The notes under the pieces: model-generated
Told to the model about the DNA's origin: nothing
The model's input: the letters and a program-made list of their open reading frames with translations, nothing else
Databases searched by the model: none
Made by a program: the position numbers and the translations under genes
From: Sinanaerobacter chloroacetimidivorans
Lineage (GTDB): Bacteria > Bacillota > Clostridia > Peptostreptococcales > Anaerovoracaceae
Direction of reading: 5' to 3'
Assembly (NCBI RefSeq): GCF_018128545.1
Contig: NZ_JAGSND010000001.1
Coordinates: 482,153 to 546,152 of the forward strand
DNA length: 64,000 nt
Part shown: positions 54,774 to 63,994 of the stretch, piece after piece
Layout: every line of letters starts with the position of its first letter
Position numbering within the stretch: position 1 is the stretch's first letter

Positions 54774-55195
54774 GTTCTATTCTCCTTTACTGTTATTTCT
54801 AGCAAAAAAGTCCCTGAATACAAAAAACCTTCCGTCCCTACAAAGGGACGAAAGGTTATTATTGATAGCTTCCGCGTTACCACCCAAATTCAGTACAAAA
54901 AGTACTGCACTCGTTTCAAATACAAAGCACTGTTTCTATGCTTGATATTCTATCCCTATAACGTGGGATTACGCCATAGCCTACTGCAATCGTTCAGCCT
55001 GGAGCTCAAGAGGGAACTTCAAAATAATTTGCCAAATATCCACTTCCAGTCAACGATGGATAATCCCTGGTAGGTTCCTTATTCCTACTTTCCTCTATCA
55101 TAGCCTTTTTCACTATTATTGGTATTATGCTATCTTCTATTGCATCATTTGTCAAGTAAATTTTTCATTTTAACAAAAAAAGAAGAAAGATAAAA
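54774..55195. other. Leader region of the aromatic operon
   Basis: The gap between aroF and ribF is filled mostly by the T-box described separately (54822-55100). Between 55100 and 55195 the sequence is AT-rich and should hold the promoter; no clear -35/-10 pair with good spacing was picked out. No ORF. Confidence 0.6.
54822..55100 (-). promoter_or_regulatory. T-box riboswitch upstream of aroF
   Basis: On the minus strand the leader begins with AGAGGAAAGTAGGAAT (stem I base and the AGTA loop). It carries the T-box sequence GGGTGGTAACGCGG (54872-54885) and ends in the terminator AACCTTTCGTCCC/GGGACGGAAGGTT plus TTTTTTG (54822-54857). The variable T-box base is U, which would pair with a tRNA whose discriminator is A, as in tRNA-Phe and tRNA-Tyr. 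The likely specifier codon near the base of stem I is UUC (Phe), in GAAG-UUC-CCUCU. pheA in the operon agrees with Phe. The specifier reading is by eye and is the least certain part. Confidence 0.92.
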
Positions 55196-56140
55196 CTATA
55201 ATATAATGTCCTTATCATGCTGCTGATGATAGAGCTTCGCTTCCATGCAGTCTTTTCTGATTTGCTCTGCCAGCTCGTCCACATTGTTAAATTTAATTTC
55301 CGACCGGATCTTTTCTAAAAATTCGATTCGGATTTCCTTACCGTAAAGATCCTTATTAAAATGGAAAATATGTGTTTCAATATTTTTTTTATTATCTCCA
55401 ATTGTAGGTTTTATCCCTACATTTGTTACTCCATGATATTTTACCCCATTGTAGCAGCAATAGGTTACATATACGCCATGTGCAGGGGTTACCATAGTCT
55501 CATCTATCAGAATATTGGAAGTAGGAAATCCGATGGTCCTGCCGATTCGATTGCCGACCACCACTTCACCGCCGACGGAATAATTCCGGCCCATATATTT
55601 CATACATTCTCCGACTTTCCCTTCCTCGATCAGATTTCTGATAAAGGTACTGCTCACAAGATTTCCGTCGATGCGGAACGGCTCCAGTACATGAATTCCA
55701 AAGCCCTCCCGGAGTCCTGCTTTCATCAAAATTTCAGGATTTCCTTCCGCTTGATAGCCGAAATGATAATTAAAGCCGCAATAGGCTTCTCTCATTTTAA
55801 AGGCATCAAGGAGCAGTTTCTGTATAAAATCTTCGGCTGACATATGCTGGATTTCTTCATCAAATTCCAAGGAGAATAGATAGTCCACTCCCAGGGATTT
55901 GATAATGGCGGCTTTGTCTTCCAAGTACAAAATATTTTTAATTACAGGTTTCCCTGACAGAACATTCTTTGGATGGTTGCGAAAGGTGAACACAGCACTT
56001 TTCAGCCCCGCCATCTTCGCACTCTTTACGGTTCTTCTGATCAATTCCTGATGTCCCTTATGTACACCGTCAAAATTTCCAAGAGCCACTACTGTTTCTT
56101 TGATATTCTTGATTTCTTCCAATGAGTTAAATAGTTTCAT
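55196..56140 (-). CDS. ribF: Bifunctional riboflavin kinase / FAD synthetase
   Basis: A 314-residue RibF. The N-terminal FMN adenylyltransferase domain has ALGNFDGVHKGHQELIRRT near residue 20. The C-terminal kinase domain starts near residue 185 with GEVVVGNRIGRTIGFPTSNI and has VGIKPTIGDNKKNIETHIF. It makes FMN and FAD. Located downstream of truB, as usual; two hairpin repeats fill the gap between them. Confidence 0.96.
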   Translation of the reverse strand: MKLFNSLEEIKNIKETVVALGNFDGVHKGHQELIRRTVKSAKMAGLKSAVFTFRNHPKNVLSGKPVIKNILYLEDKAAIIKSLGVDYLFSLEFDEEIQHMSAEDFIQKLLLDAFKMREAYCGFNYHFGYQAEGNPEILMKAGLREGFGIHVLEPFRIDGNLVSSTFIRNLIEEGKVGECMKYMGRNYSVGGEVVVGNRIGRTIGFPTSNILIDETMVTPAHGVYVTYCCYNGVKYHGVTNVGIKPTIGDNKKNIETHIFHFNKDLYGKEIRIEFLEKIRSEIKFNNVDELAEQIRKDCMEAKLYHQQHDKDIIL

Positions 56141-56179
56141 TTGCTAACACCCTTATCAAAAGTCTTGTCCGATTTTCAG

Positions 56180-56248
56180 GAATCCCCACGGTCCTGGACT
56201 GATTTTTCTAGGCGGCATGGCTTTCAGCCCTGCCTGAGAAAAATCTTG
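56180..56248. repeat. Hairpin repeat copy A (ribF-truB gap)
   Basis: A 69-bp element nearly identical to 56284-56351. Its core is an imperfect palindrome: GATTTTTCT and AGAAAAATC are perfect ends, and AGGC/GCCT with GGCT/AGCC form the inner stem on the minus strand. The two copies differ at one base and one indel. Short flanking pieces (TCTTGTCCGATT, TCTTGCCCGATT) are repeated as well. Confidence 0.85.
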
Positions 56249-56283
56249 CCCGATTCCTGGGATTCTATTTTTTAGCTTTTTGA

Positions 56284-56351
56284 GAATCCCCACGGCCCTG
56301 GACTGATTTTCTAGGCGGCATGGCTTTCAGCCCTGCCTGAGAAAAATCTTG
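56284..56351. repeat. Hairpin repeat copy B, overlapping the truB stop
   Basis: The second copy of the element. It supplies the last seven to eight codons (KIFLRQG) and the stop of truB. So the insertion or duplication has set the truB C-terminus, or the element arose from the truB end. Confidence 0.85.
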
Positions 56352-57301
56352 TCGGGGACTAATTTTTTATATTGTTTATTATAAAAGGCTACTCCCAAAA
56401 ATCCATTTGTTACGTCTTTACTTCCCTGTGGCTGATCCAAATAAATATTATAAGCCATTTTATATTCTTCTCTGATATCTAATCCTTGTTCAGAGTCTTT
56501 AAATTCAGGTTCTTTTTCTATTTTCACTTCAGACATCCTTAAATGTCCTCCGTTCACGAACCATTTTCCTCTTTCTTCACTTACTGCTGCCCGTCCGAAA
56601 TGAACCAGAGGATAATCCGTATCCAATATATATCGATCCAGTGGGCCTTCTGCAAGTTCCTCCAGTGTCACCGTATTTTCCAAAGTGAAGATACCGCTTG
56701 CTGTTCTGATCAGACAACTCATAACAGCTCCGCACCCCAATTGTTCGCCGACATCCTGACATATTGTACGTATGTAAGTACCTTTTGAGCACTCTACGTC
56801 AAAAGTAATACGGCCGGAGTCGAGATCCATTTGGATTACACTTAAAGATTTTATGTCAACCAACCTGGGTTTTACTTCCACCGTTTCCCCTTGTCTGGCA
56901 TACTCATATAATCTTCTGCCATTGACTCTAACGGCTGAATAATTCGGCGGCAGCTGCAAAATCTGCCCTCGGAAAGGCTTAAAAGCCTCGAGGATTTCAG
57001 CTTCGCTGAACTTCTTTCCATCTTCCCGGTGATCACTTAGTATGGTGCCCCAGATATCCTGAGTATCTGTCACAAGCCCCAACTGCATTTCACAACGATA
57101 CTTTTTATAATCAAGATCCAAATATTCGGTAATTCTTGCAGCACTTCCAATGCAAAGGGGAAGTACCCCTACTGCCATAGGATCCAAGGTTCCGGTATGG
57201 CCGATTCTTTTAATACCCGATAGCCGCCTCAATATCTGCACTCCATCATGGGAAGTCATCCCCGCAGGTTTCAAAAGATTTATGATTCCGTCTCTAATCA
57301 T
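56327..57301 (-). CDS. truB: tRNA pseudouridine synthase B
   Basis: A 324-residue TruB with GIINLLKPAGMTSHDGVQIL at the start, GHTGTLDPMAVGVLPLCIG with the catalytic Asp near residue 40, and RLYEYARQGETVEV. It makes pseudouridine 55 in tRNA. The C-terminal about 80 residues, after TDYPLVHFGRAAVS, look lineage-specific and end inside hairpin repeat B. It overlaps the nrnA stop by four bases. Confidence 0.94.
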   Translation of the reverse strand: MIRDGIINLLKPAGMTSHDGVQILRRLSGIKRIGHTGTLDPMAVGVLPLCIGSAARITEYLDLDYKKYRCEMQLGLVTDTQDIWGTILSDHREDGKKFSEAEILEAFKPFRGQILQLPPNYSAVRVNGRRLYEYARQGETVEVKPRLVDIKSLSVIQMDLDSGRITFDVECSKGTYIRTICQDVGEQLGCGAVMSCLIRTASGIFTLENTVTLEELAEGPLDRYILDTDYPLVHFGRAAVSEERGKWFVNGGHLRMSEVKIEKEPEFKDSEQGLDIREEYKMAYNIYLDQPQGSKDVTNGFLGVAFYNKQYKKLVPDKIFLRQG

Positions 57302-58308
57302 GTTTCCGCCTGTTCTTTCATTTCTTCTATTTTCACTGTCTCCAGATAGCTGACAATGGCATCGGAAATCTGCCGCTTTGCATCCTCTAATGTTGTATAT
57401 AAAGTGCAGCCGGCAGCTTTAATATGTCCGCCTCCTCCAAAGGATTGTGCGATGGAAGAAACGTCTGCATAGGTTTTGGATCGAAGGCCCACTTTAATGT
57501 GGTTCCCATCGTTTTCCTTCAAGAAGGCAGCGATCTCTACTCCGCTGATATTTCGAAGCGTTTCAATGATACCTTCCGTCTCATCCATGGAAGCTCCAGT
57601 CTTTGCAAGCATTTCCTGGGTTACGTACGCGATATCCGCTTTCCCTCCGCCGATCATTTCAATGGTATTCAGTACTTCCTTGGTTATTTTCAGCTTTTCA
57701 TGCCGGATATTCTGATAGAGTTCAACACTGACTTTCTCCAGATCAATACCAATATCAAAGAGCTCGGCAGTAATCAGATGGGTCTTTTTTGTTGTGTTTG
57801 TGTATTGAAAATTTCCAGTATCCGTGGTTATAGCCGTATATAAAGCTTCCGCTATTTCCACATCGATTTCCACTTCCATCTCATTGATCAAATCATAGAC
57901 GATTTCACCGGTTGCCGATGCATGTTCATCGATATAGTTCAAATCTGCAAAATAGTTATTTGTGGTATGATGATCCACGCAGATACGAAGTTTCCCCTCG
58001 AGGAATTTTTCTTTTCGTTCTGTGAAACGGTCGATATCACTGCAATCCACGGATATGGAGATATCCGGATCTTCTATCATGTTTTCGTTGTTTGTGCAAT
58101 ACCCTTGATCCAGAAAAGAAAGATAGGCAGGTATCCCATCTTCTATAAGAATATAGGATGTTTTTCCCGCTTTTCTAAGAGCCCTGCACAGTGCCACAGA
58201 GGAACCTAAAGTATCCCCATCCATAAGGATATGGGGATACAAGAGAACGGTTTTCGCGTCCATCAATTTTACTGCGATTTCTTTCAATGTATTATTACTC
58301 ATCTTCAT
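57298..58308 (-). CDS. nrnA: DHH/DHHA1 phosphoesterase (NrnA-type oligoribonuclease/pAp phosphatase)
   Basis: A 336-residue DHH protein. The motifs are HILMDGDTLGSS near residue 25, SVDCSDIDRF, CVDHHTTNNYFADLNYID with the DHH near residue 113, and the C-terminal DHHA1 GGGGHIKAAGCTL. It degrades very short RNA and 3'-phosphoadenosine phosphate. Its start overlaps rbfA, its stop overlaps truB: a tight rbfA-nrnA-truB unit typical of Firmicutes. Confidence 0.94.
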   Translation of the reverse strand: MKMSNNTLKEIAVKLMDAKTVLLYPHILMDGDTLGSSVALCRALRKAGKTSYILIEDGIPAYLSFLDQGYCTNNENMIEDPDISISVDCSDIDRFTERKEKFLEGKLRICVDHHTTNNYFADLNYIDEHASATGEIVYDLINEMEVEIDVEIAEALYTAITTDTGNFQYTNTTKKTHLITAELFDIGIDLEKVSVELYQNIRHEKLKITKEVLNTIEMIGGGKADIAYVTQEMLAKTGASMDETEGIIETLRNISGVEIAAFLKENDGNHIKVGLRSKTYADVSSIAQSFGGGGHIKAAGCTLYTTLEDAKRQISDAIVSYLETVKIEEMKEQAET

Positions 58309-58684
58309 TTCCTGATTCTTCTATTCCCAGTTCATGGATCAGTTTCGAAATATGTCTTCCATATTCCAAAGAAGTATCCATTTTAAAGAGCAATTCCGGA
58401 ACATGTCTCAGCTTGATCTGTTTTCCGATTTCCCTTTTCATAAGCCCTTTGGCGCTTTTAAACGCTTCCAGGACTTCGTTTTTTCCCTCTTCGTCCGGTT
58501 CTTCCTTCGCATTTCCAAAAACCGTAAAATAAACGGTGGCATAGCTTCCATCTTCAGTAACATCTACGGCAGAAATACTCACCAATCCAGAGAGCCTCGG
58601 ATCTTTGATATCTCTTAACAGCATATCACTGATAATTCTTCTGATTTCTTCACCAAGCCGACCTTTTCTATAGCCTTTTCCCAT
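58295..58684 (-). CDS. rbfA: Ribosome-binding factor A
   Basis: A 129-residue RbfA with RLGEEIRRIISDMLLRDIKDPRL at the start (in parts) and ELLFKMDTSLEYGRHISKLI near residue 100. It helps 30S maturation. It follows infB after a 101-bp gap with two hairpins. The ylxP gene found between infB and rbfA in Bacillus is missing here. Confidence 0.95.
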   Translation of the reverse strand: MGKGYRKGRLGEEIRRIISDMLLRDIKDPRLSGLVSISAVDVTEDGSYATVYFTVFGNAKEEPDEEGKNEVLEAFKSAKGLMKREIGKQIKLRHVPELLFKMDTSLEYGRHISKLIHELGIEESGNEDE

Positions 58685-58702
58685 TGTTTATCCCTCGTTT
58701 CC

Positions 58703-58779
58703 CAGCTCGCCCGCTTTGAAAGGCAAACATCAGCGAGCTGATGCAGAGAAATCACGAATATAACTTTGTAGATTTCTGC
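58703..58779 (-). promoter_or_regulatory. Two hairpins in the infB-rbfA gap
   Basis: CAGCTCGC/GCGAGCTG (58703-58740) is a perfect 8-bp stem. GCAGAGAAATC/GATTTCTGC (58743-58779) is a second, with one bulge. Neither is followed by a T-run on the minus strand. They may serve RNA processing or stability between the two genes. Confidence 0.5.
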
Positions 58780-58785
58780 TGCTTG

Positions 58786-61533
58786 TTATTTTCTTTCAAT
58801 CTCTTCCATCTTAAAGGCTTCTATTATGTCCCCTTCCTTTAAGTCGTTATAATTTTCAATACCAATACCGCATTCATAGCCGTGGTTTACTTCTTTTACG
58901 TCATCCTTGAATCTCTTTAAGGATGAAATCTTTCCTTCATGAATGACGATGCCGTCTCTTACAAGCCTGATCTCGGCATTTCTCAGCACTTTGCCTTCCA
59001 ACACATAAGCGCCGCCGATGATGCCCACACCCGGTACTTTAAAGGTATTTCTAATCTCTATCTTGCCCAGAACCACTTCTTTAAATACAGGGTCAAGCAT
59101 GCCTTTCATGGCTGCTTCAACATCGTCAATGACGTCGTAAATAACACGGTAGGTTCTGATTTCAATTTTTTCTCTTTCTGCCATGCTGGAAATCGCAGTA
59201 CTAGGTCTTACGTTAAAGGCGATAATAATGGCTCCGGAAGTATTCGCCAGCATGATGTCTGATTCCGTAACGGTTCCGACTCCGGTATGAATAATTTTCA
59301 CTTTTACATTTTCATTCTGCAGCTTCTCCAAAGACTGGGTCAGCGCACCAACAGAGCCTTGTACGTCACCTTTGATAATCAGGTTCAGTTCTTTCACTTC
59401 CCCTTCTTGGATCTGGCTGAATAACTGTTCCAAAGTAACGCTGGAATTTCTGGCCATTACTTCTTCTCTAAGTTTTTGTTTTCTATTTTCAGCGATTTCT
59501 CTTGCAATTTTATCTTCTTTTACAGCATTGAATTCGTCACCGGCTTCCGGTACTTCTGTCAGACCAAGAATTTCCACTGCAGTTGCCGGTCCGGCTTTTC
59601 TGATGGTATCACCCTTGAAATTGGTCATAGCTTTAATTCTGCCGGAACAGGTTCCTGCAACAACACTCATACCCGCCTGTAAAGTTCCGTTCAAAACAAG
59701 CAAGGTGGCAACTGAGCCCTTGGTTTTATCAAGTCTGGCTTCGATTACCGTTCCCATAGCAAGCCTGTTGGGATTTGCCTTTAATTCGAGTACTTCCGCC
59801 TGAAGCAGGATCATTTCCAAAAGGGTATCGATACCTTCCCCTGACTTTGCAGATACAGGTACGCAGATGGTATCTCCGCCCCATTCTTCAATCAGAATTC
59901 CATGCTCGGTCAGATCCTGCTTGACTCTGGTAGGATCTGCACCCGGTTTATCCATTTTATTAATAGCGACGATAATCGGAACATTGGCCGCTTTGGCATG
60001 ACTGATGGCTTCTACGGTCTGTGGTTTTACGCTGTCATCGGCAGCTACGACCAGTACCGCTATGTCCGTCACATGGGCCCCTCTGGCTCTCATTGCCGTA
60101 AAGGCCTCATGGCCCGGAGTATCCAAAAATACGATTTTATGACCGTTTGCATACACTTCAGATGCTCCGATATGCTGTGTGATACCTCCCGATTCAGTGG
60201 AGGTAACATTTGTTTTTCTGATAGCATCAAGCAATGAGGTCTTACCATGGTCTACGTGCCCCATAACGGTAATGATAGGGGGTCTGCTTTTTAGATCCTC
60301 TTCCTTATCCTCAAAGAGTTCCAGTCCTTCTTCCACTACTTCTTCTGCTACTTTTCCCACCATAATGGGAACACCCAGTTCTTCACCCAGAAGGACTACC
60401 GTATCCTCATCCAGATTTTGATTGATGTTGGCCATAATTCCGAGCTTCATCAAAGCCATGATAACTGCTGAAGTTGATTTTTCAATCTGATCGGCAAATC
60501 CGGCTACGGTAATCGGTACATTGATGATCTTCGTACCTGGTGCCAGCTCTTCCATATTAATCTCCGGTTCTGCAGGCTTTGGCTTTGACTTGTGATGTAC
60601 AGGCTTTTGCTGCATTGGAGGCAGACTGCTTTTCTGTTTTTGTTTTTGATTGGGGAACTTCTGTTCTGGCTTTTGTTCAGACTTCTGATGCTGCTGAGGT
60701 CTTCCTTCATTGGATTTTTGCTGAGCATTTGACTTCTCGTGATACCGTTGAGGTTGTTTCCCTTCGGTATTTTTCTGAGATGAAGGTTTATTGTCTGCAT
60801 GTCTTACCTGTTGTGCCGGATTTCCTTCCATATTTCGCTGCTGTCCTTGTCTGTTTTGCTGTTGATTTCCATGTTCAGTTCTTTGCTGTTGGTTTCCATG
60901 CTCAGGTCTCTGCTGCTGATACCCCTGATTAGGTCTCTGCTGAGGATTCCCCTGATTAGGTCTCTGCTGCTGATACCCCTGATGGGATCTCTGCTGCTGA
61001 TTTCCCTGATGGGTTCTCTGCTGCTGGCTTCCTTGGGCTGGTCTTTGCTGCTGGCCTCCCTGAGCCGGTCTTTGCTGCTGATTCCCTTGAGCCGGTCTCT
61101 GCTGCTGGCTTCCCTGGGCCGGTCTTTGCTGCTGATTCCCTTGAGCCGGCCTCTGCTGCTGATTTTCCTGAACCGTTCTATGTTGATGGTTTTCATTGGT
61201 CGTTTTTTGTTGTTGTCCTTGACCCTGTCTTTGAGGCTGCGGCTTTGCTGTCTTCTCCGGACTCACGCTGGGATGTGCGGCAGCTTTCACTACGACCTTT
61301 ACTTCTTCCTTGTCCTGCTGCACTTCAGCCTTTTTGGGAACTACCTTTACTATTTTTGTCTCCGGTCCGTTTTTGCCCCGCAACACAGTGTTTCTGATTG
61401 CAATTACATCCATATCTGATAATACGCTCATATGGCTTTTGGCATCGATCCCCATAACGTTTATTTTATCTAACATATCTTTACTCGACATATTCAATTC
61501 TTTTGCCAGTTCATGTACTTTTATATTGGACAT
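58786..61533 (-). CDS. infB: Translation initiation factor IF-2 with an expanded repeat-rich N-terminus
   Basis: A 915-residue IF-2. Residues 1-55 form the IF2N domain ([20 protein letters not shown]). Residues about 90-330 are a low-complexity Gln/Arg/Pro/Lys region with twelve 9-residue repeats. A second IF2N domain follows (about 335-400). The GTPase has G1 GHVDHGKT at 425-432, G3 DTPGHEAF and G4 NKMD. Domains II-IV close the protein. It brings fMet-tRNA to the 30S subunit. The repeat region is longer than I expect for clostridial IF-2. Confidence 0.96.
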   Translation of the reverse strand: MSNIKVHELAKELNMSSKDMLDKINVMGIDAKSHMSVLSDMDVIAIRNTVLRGKNGPETKIVKVVPKKAEVQQDKEEVKVVVKAAAHPSVSPEKTAKPQPQRQGQGQQQKTTNENHQHRTVQENQQQRPAQGNQQQRPAQGSQQQRPAQGNQQQRPAQGGQQQRPAQGSQQQRTHQGNQQQRSHQGYQQQRPNQGNPQQRPNQGYQQQRPEHGNQQQRTEHGNQQQNRQGQQRNMEGNPAQQVRHADNKPSSQKNTEGKQPQRYHEKSNAQQKSNEGRPQQHQKSEQKPEQKFPNQKQKQKSSLPPMQQKPVHHKSKPKPAEPEINMEELAPGTKIINVPITVAGFADQIEKSTSAVIMALMKLGIMANINQNLDEDTVVLLGEELGVPIMVGKVAEEVVEEGLELFEDKEEDLKSRPPIITVMGHVDHGKTSLLDAIRKTNVTSTESGGITQHIGASEVYANGHKIVFLDTPGHEAFTAMRARGAHVTDIAVLVVAADDSVKPQTVEAISHAKAANVPIIVAINKMDKPGADPTRVKQDLTEHGILIEEWGGDTICVPVSAKSGEGIDTLLEMILLQAEVLELKANPNRLAMGTVIEARLDKTKGSVATLLVLNGTLQAGMSVVAGTCSGRIKAMTNFKGDTIRKAGPATAVEILGLTEVPEAGDEFNAVKEDKIAREIAENRKQKLREEVMARNSSVTLEQLFSQIQEGEVKELNLIIKGDVQGSVGALTQSLEKLQNENVKVKIIHTGVGTVTESDIMLANTSGAIIIAFNVRPSTAISSMAEREKIEIRTYRVIYDVIDDVEAAMKGMLDPVFKEVVLGKIEIRNTFKVPGVGIIGGAYVLEGKVLRNAEIRLVRDGIVIHEGKISSLKRFKDDVKEVNHGYECGIGIENYNDLKEGDIIEAFKMEEIERK
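60847..61170 (-). repeat. Twelve 27-bp tandem repeats within infB
   Basis: Residues 122-229 of IF-2 are twelve units of the pattern QGNQQQRPA, with the last two residues drifting to TH, SH, PN, PE and TE along the tract. The DNA repeats have the same 27-bp period and keep the frame. The first five units are nearly identical, so recent expansion is likely, and strain-to-strain length change is expected. Confidence 0.92.
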
Positions 61534-61555
61534 AAGAACACCTCCATTCTTTCTT

Positions 61556-61861
61556 TTATTCCCTGTCTAGTTCTTTTAATATTACATCTGCAAAATTTAC
61601 ATCTGTTATACCAAAAACTCCTCGTTCCTGACTTCCTGTAATTTTTGACAGTTCCTCTGTTTTTCCGTAAATACGCACTGGGACTCCATGATCCTCCGAT
61701 AATTTTGCAAGCTTCTTTACGGTATTCTCTGATAAATCTTCGGTAAGGATTAATAGCTTAATCTTGCCTTGCTTAATTCCATAGGTGCATGTATGATACC
61801 CGGACAACAGGTTTCTAGATTTTTTTGCAAAGCCAAAATAACTATCAATCTTTTTTCTCAT
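61556..61861 (-). CDS. ylxQ: L7Ae-family ribosomal protein-like (YlxQ)
   Basis: A 101-residue member of the L7Ae/L30e family with [18 protein letters not shown] and [21 protein letters not shown]. Homologues bind K-turn RNA. It overlaps ylxR by 17 nt and is followed by infB after 22 nt, the usual nusA-ylxR-ylxQ-infB order. Precise target unknown. Confidence 0.92.
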   Translation of the reverse strand: MRKKIDSYFGFAKKSRNLLSGYHTCTYGIKQGKIKLLILTEDLSENTVKKLAKLSEDHGVPVRIYGKTEELSKITGSQERGVFGITDVNFADVILKELDRE

Positions 61862-62123
61862 GCTCCTTTAGCTCCTTGAACAGTTCATCTAATTTCTCTT
61901 CTGTAATATCAATTTCCAAATTTCTGCTAATTGCCTTTTTCTTTCTTGCCTTTATAAAGCACTCAGTATCAGGACAAAGGTATACGCCTCTGCCGTTTGC
62001 CTTCCCCGTGAGATCGACTTTTGGGCCGTCTTCCGTCGCAACGATTCGAATCAGTTCTCGTTTCGGCTTGGACTCCATACAGCCAACACATCTCCTCATG
62101 GGTAATTTTTTTGCTTTCATCAA
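61845..62123 (-). CDS. ylxR: YlxR-family RNA-binding protein (RnpM)
   Basis: A 92-residue YlxR with the family core MRRCVGCMESKPKRELIRIV and GRGVYLCPDTECFIKARKK. The family binds RNA, and a Bacillus member has been described as a modulator of RNase P. It overlaps ylxQ and sits 77 nt after nusA. Confidence 0.93.
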   Translation of the reverse strand: MMKAKKLPMRRCVGCMESKPKRELIRIVATEDGPKVDLTGKANGRGVYLCPDTECFIKARKKKAISRNLEIDITEEKLDELFKELKEHEKKD

Positions 62124-62200
62124 AGCACCTCCTTTATACTGATTTTAGTGCCTTTGTTTCATTTTTACGGTACTTGAATATGGAAATAAATAATTTAAAA

Positions 62201-63328
62201 TTATTCAACTTCAACAATATCTGAATCGTCTTCTATCATATCTTCGTCTTGATAGGCTTCAAAATCTCCCGTTTCATCCGATACGTAACCGTCAGGGAAA
62301 TATTGGCTATGGCTTTTGATATCGATCTTCCAGCCGCATAGCTTTGCAGCAAGTCTGACATTCTGTCCTTCTTTTCCTATGGCAAGGGAAAGCTGATAAT
62401 CCGGCACCACCACGGTAGCCGATTTCCCTTCGGAATTGATGATGACTTTTTCTACTTTTGCCGGGCTCAGTGCACTGCTAATCAGTTTTTCAGGATCATC
62501 ACTCCAATTGATAATATCGATCTTCTCACCAAACAGCTCATCCACAATGGCCTGAACTCTGGTACCTCTGGCACCGACACAAGCCCCTACCGGATCTACG
62601 TTTTCATCCGCCGTATAAACCGCCATTTTTGTTCTGGAACCAGCTTCCCTTGAAATACTTTTAATCTCAACAATGCCGTCCTGAATTTCAGGCACTTCCA
62701 GTTCAAAGAGCCGTTTTACCAAGCCGGGATGGGATCTTGACAGATACACCTGAGGCCCTTTTGTCGTCTTTTTTACATCCATAATAAAAACCTTAATACG
62801 GTTGTTAATAACGTACTTTTCTCCGGGTACCTGCTCCGTAGCAGCTAAAATCCCTTCGGTTTTTCCCATATTGATAAAAACCGTATCATTGCTGATTCTA
62901 TGAATCAATCCTGTTACGATCTCAGACTGTTTGTTAGAATAATCATCATAAATCATTCCGCGTTCTGCTTCTCTGATTCGCTGAACAACAACCTGCTTTG
63001 CAGTCTGGGCAGCGATTCTGCCGAAGTCACGTGGAGTCACCTGTTTTTCCACGACGTCTCCAACCTCGAATTTGGGATCGATTTCTCTTGCTTCTTCGAG
63101 TGAAACTTCAACAAGATCATCTTCTACGTTCCCTACTACATCTTTTCTCATATATACATCGATATCACCGGTTTCTTTATTAATATTCACCCTGACATTC
63201 TGAGAGGTTCCATAGTTTTTCTTGTAAGCAGATACAAGGGCTGATTCGATGGCTTCAATCAAGAGATCTTTTGAAATCTCCTTTTCTTTTTCTAATTCTT
63301 CTACTGCCTTGATAAATTCTCTGTTCAT
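62201..63328 (-). CDS. nusA: Transcription factor NusA
   Basis: A 375-residue NusA with the N-terminal RNA polymerase-binding domain (FIKAVEELEKEKEISKDLL), an S1 domain near residues 135-200, and KH domains. The KH blocks are SRSHPGLVKRLFELEVPEI, VGACVGARGTRVQAIVDEL and LAIGKEGQNVRLAAKLCGW. It lacks the acidic C-terminal repeats of proteobacteria, as usual in Firmicutes. It acts in pausing, termination and antitermination. 18 nt behind rimP. Confidence 0.97.
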   Translation of the reverse strand: MNREFIKAVEELEKEKEISKDLLIEAIESALVSAYKKNYGTSQNVRVNINKETGDIDVYMRKDVVGNVEDDLVEVSLEEAREIDPKFEVGDVVEKQVTPRDFGRIAAQTAKQVVVQRIREAERGMIYDDYSNKQSEIVTGLIHRISNDTVFINMGKTEGILAATEQVPGEKYVINNRIKVFIMDVKKTTKGPQVYLSRSHPGLVKRLFELEVPEIQDGIVEIKSISREAGSRTKMAVYTADENVDPVGACVGARGTRVQAIVDELFGEKIDIINWSDDPEKLISSALSPAKVEKVIINSEGKSATVVVPDYQLSLAIGKEGQNVRLAAKLCGWKIDIKSHSQYFPDGYVSDETGDFEAYQDEDMIEDDSDIVEVE

Positions 63329-63346
63329 TTTTTTCTATTTTCCTCC

Positions 63347-63826
63347 TTAAAAAATAACAGCAAGTTTCGTTTTAGCCGCTTTTTCCATTGGTATTTCAAT
63401 TTTATTATTTTTTTCATCCAGTAAGACTATGATTCCATCGAAGAGCCCTTCCAGTTTACCGGTTATGACCTTTTTCCCATTCATCCCCTGGTAAAGAGTT
63501 ACATCGACAATATTTCCCGCAAATCTGGCATAGTCACTTTCCTTTAACAGCGCCCTGTCCATACCGGGAGAAGAAACCTCAAGATAATAATTTTGTTCGA
63601 TCGGGTCCAGCTCATCCATTCTTGCACTGAGAAATCTGCTCACTTTTTCACAATCGTCCGTGCTGATTCCTCCGCCGGGAGCACCCTGTGCTCTGTCAAT
63701 ATAAACGCGTAAAAACCAATCTTTTGCTTCTTTTACAAATTCTACATTATAAAGCTCATACCCATTCTCCTGAAGGAATGTCTCCAGTTCCTGGGCAACC
63801 AGATCTTTAATCTTACTCTTTGCCAT
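63347..63826 (-). CDS. rimP: Ribosome maturation factor RimP
   Basis: A 159-residue RimP with YELYNVEFVKEAKDWFLRVYID and the conserved YYLEVSSPGMDRALLKESDYARF (in parts). It supports 30S assembly. First gene of the nusA-infB operon, with a strong promoter and a leader hairpin upstream. Confidence 0.96.
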   Translation of the reverse strand: MAKSKIKDLVAQELETFLQENGYELYNVEFVKEAKDWFLRVYIDRAQGAPGGGISTDDCEKVSRFLSARMDELDPIEQNYYLEVSSPGMDRALLKESDYARFAGNIVDVTLYQGMNGKKVITGKLEGLFDGIIVLLDEKNNKIEIPMEKAAKTKLAVIF

Positions 63827-63908
63827 GTTAACTCCTTTTTTCAGTAAAACTCCATGATAGATTTATTCCGGAACGGAATGATATCTAATTTACTTAGGTA
63901 CAAAAGTG

Positions 63909-63932
63909 AAAGAGTGGGATTGCCCACTCTTT
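63909..63932 (-). promoter_or_regulatory. rimP leader hairpin
   Basis: AAAGAGTGGG pairs perfectly with CCCACTCTTT around a 4-nt loop, between the promoter and rimP. A hairpin of this sequence precedes rimP in many Firmicutes. On the minus strand it is followed by a partly T-rich CACTTTTG, so it may be a weak attenuator. Confidence 0.7.
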
Positions 63933-63965
63933 TGCATTTACCAGTCCAGTTTTTACTACACTTTG

Positions 63966-63994
63966 AGGATAGCATAAAATCCTTGGTATTGCAA
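63966..63994 (-). promoter_or_regulatory. Sigma-A promoter of the rimP-nusA-infB operon
   Basis: Minus strand -35 TTGCAA (63989-63994), 17-bp spacer, -10 TATCCT (63966-63971), giving a leader of about 130 nt before rimP. Confidence 0.7.

Noticed and set aside
60790..61200. Regular short repeats resembling a CRISPR array
   Set aside because: The 27-bp units are contiguous without spacers, keep the infB frame and encode a 9-residue peptide repeat.
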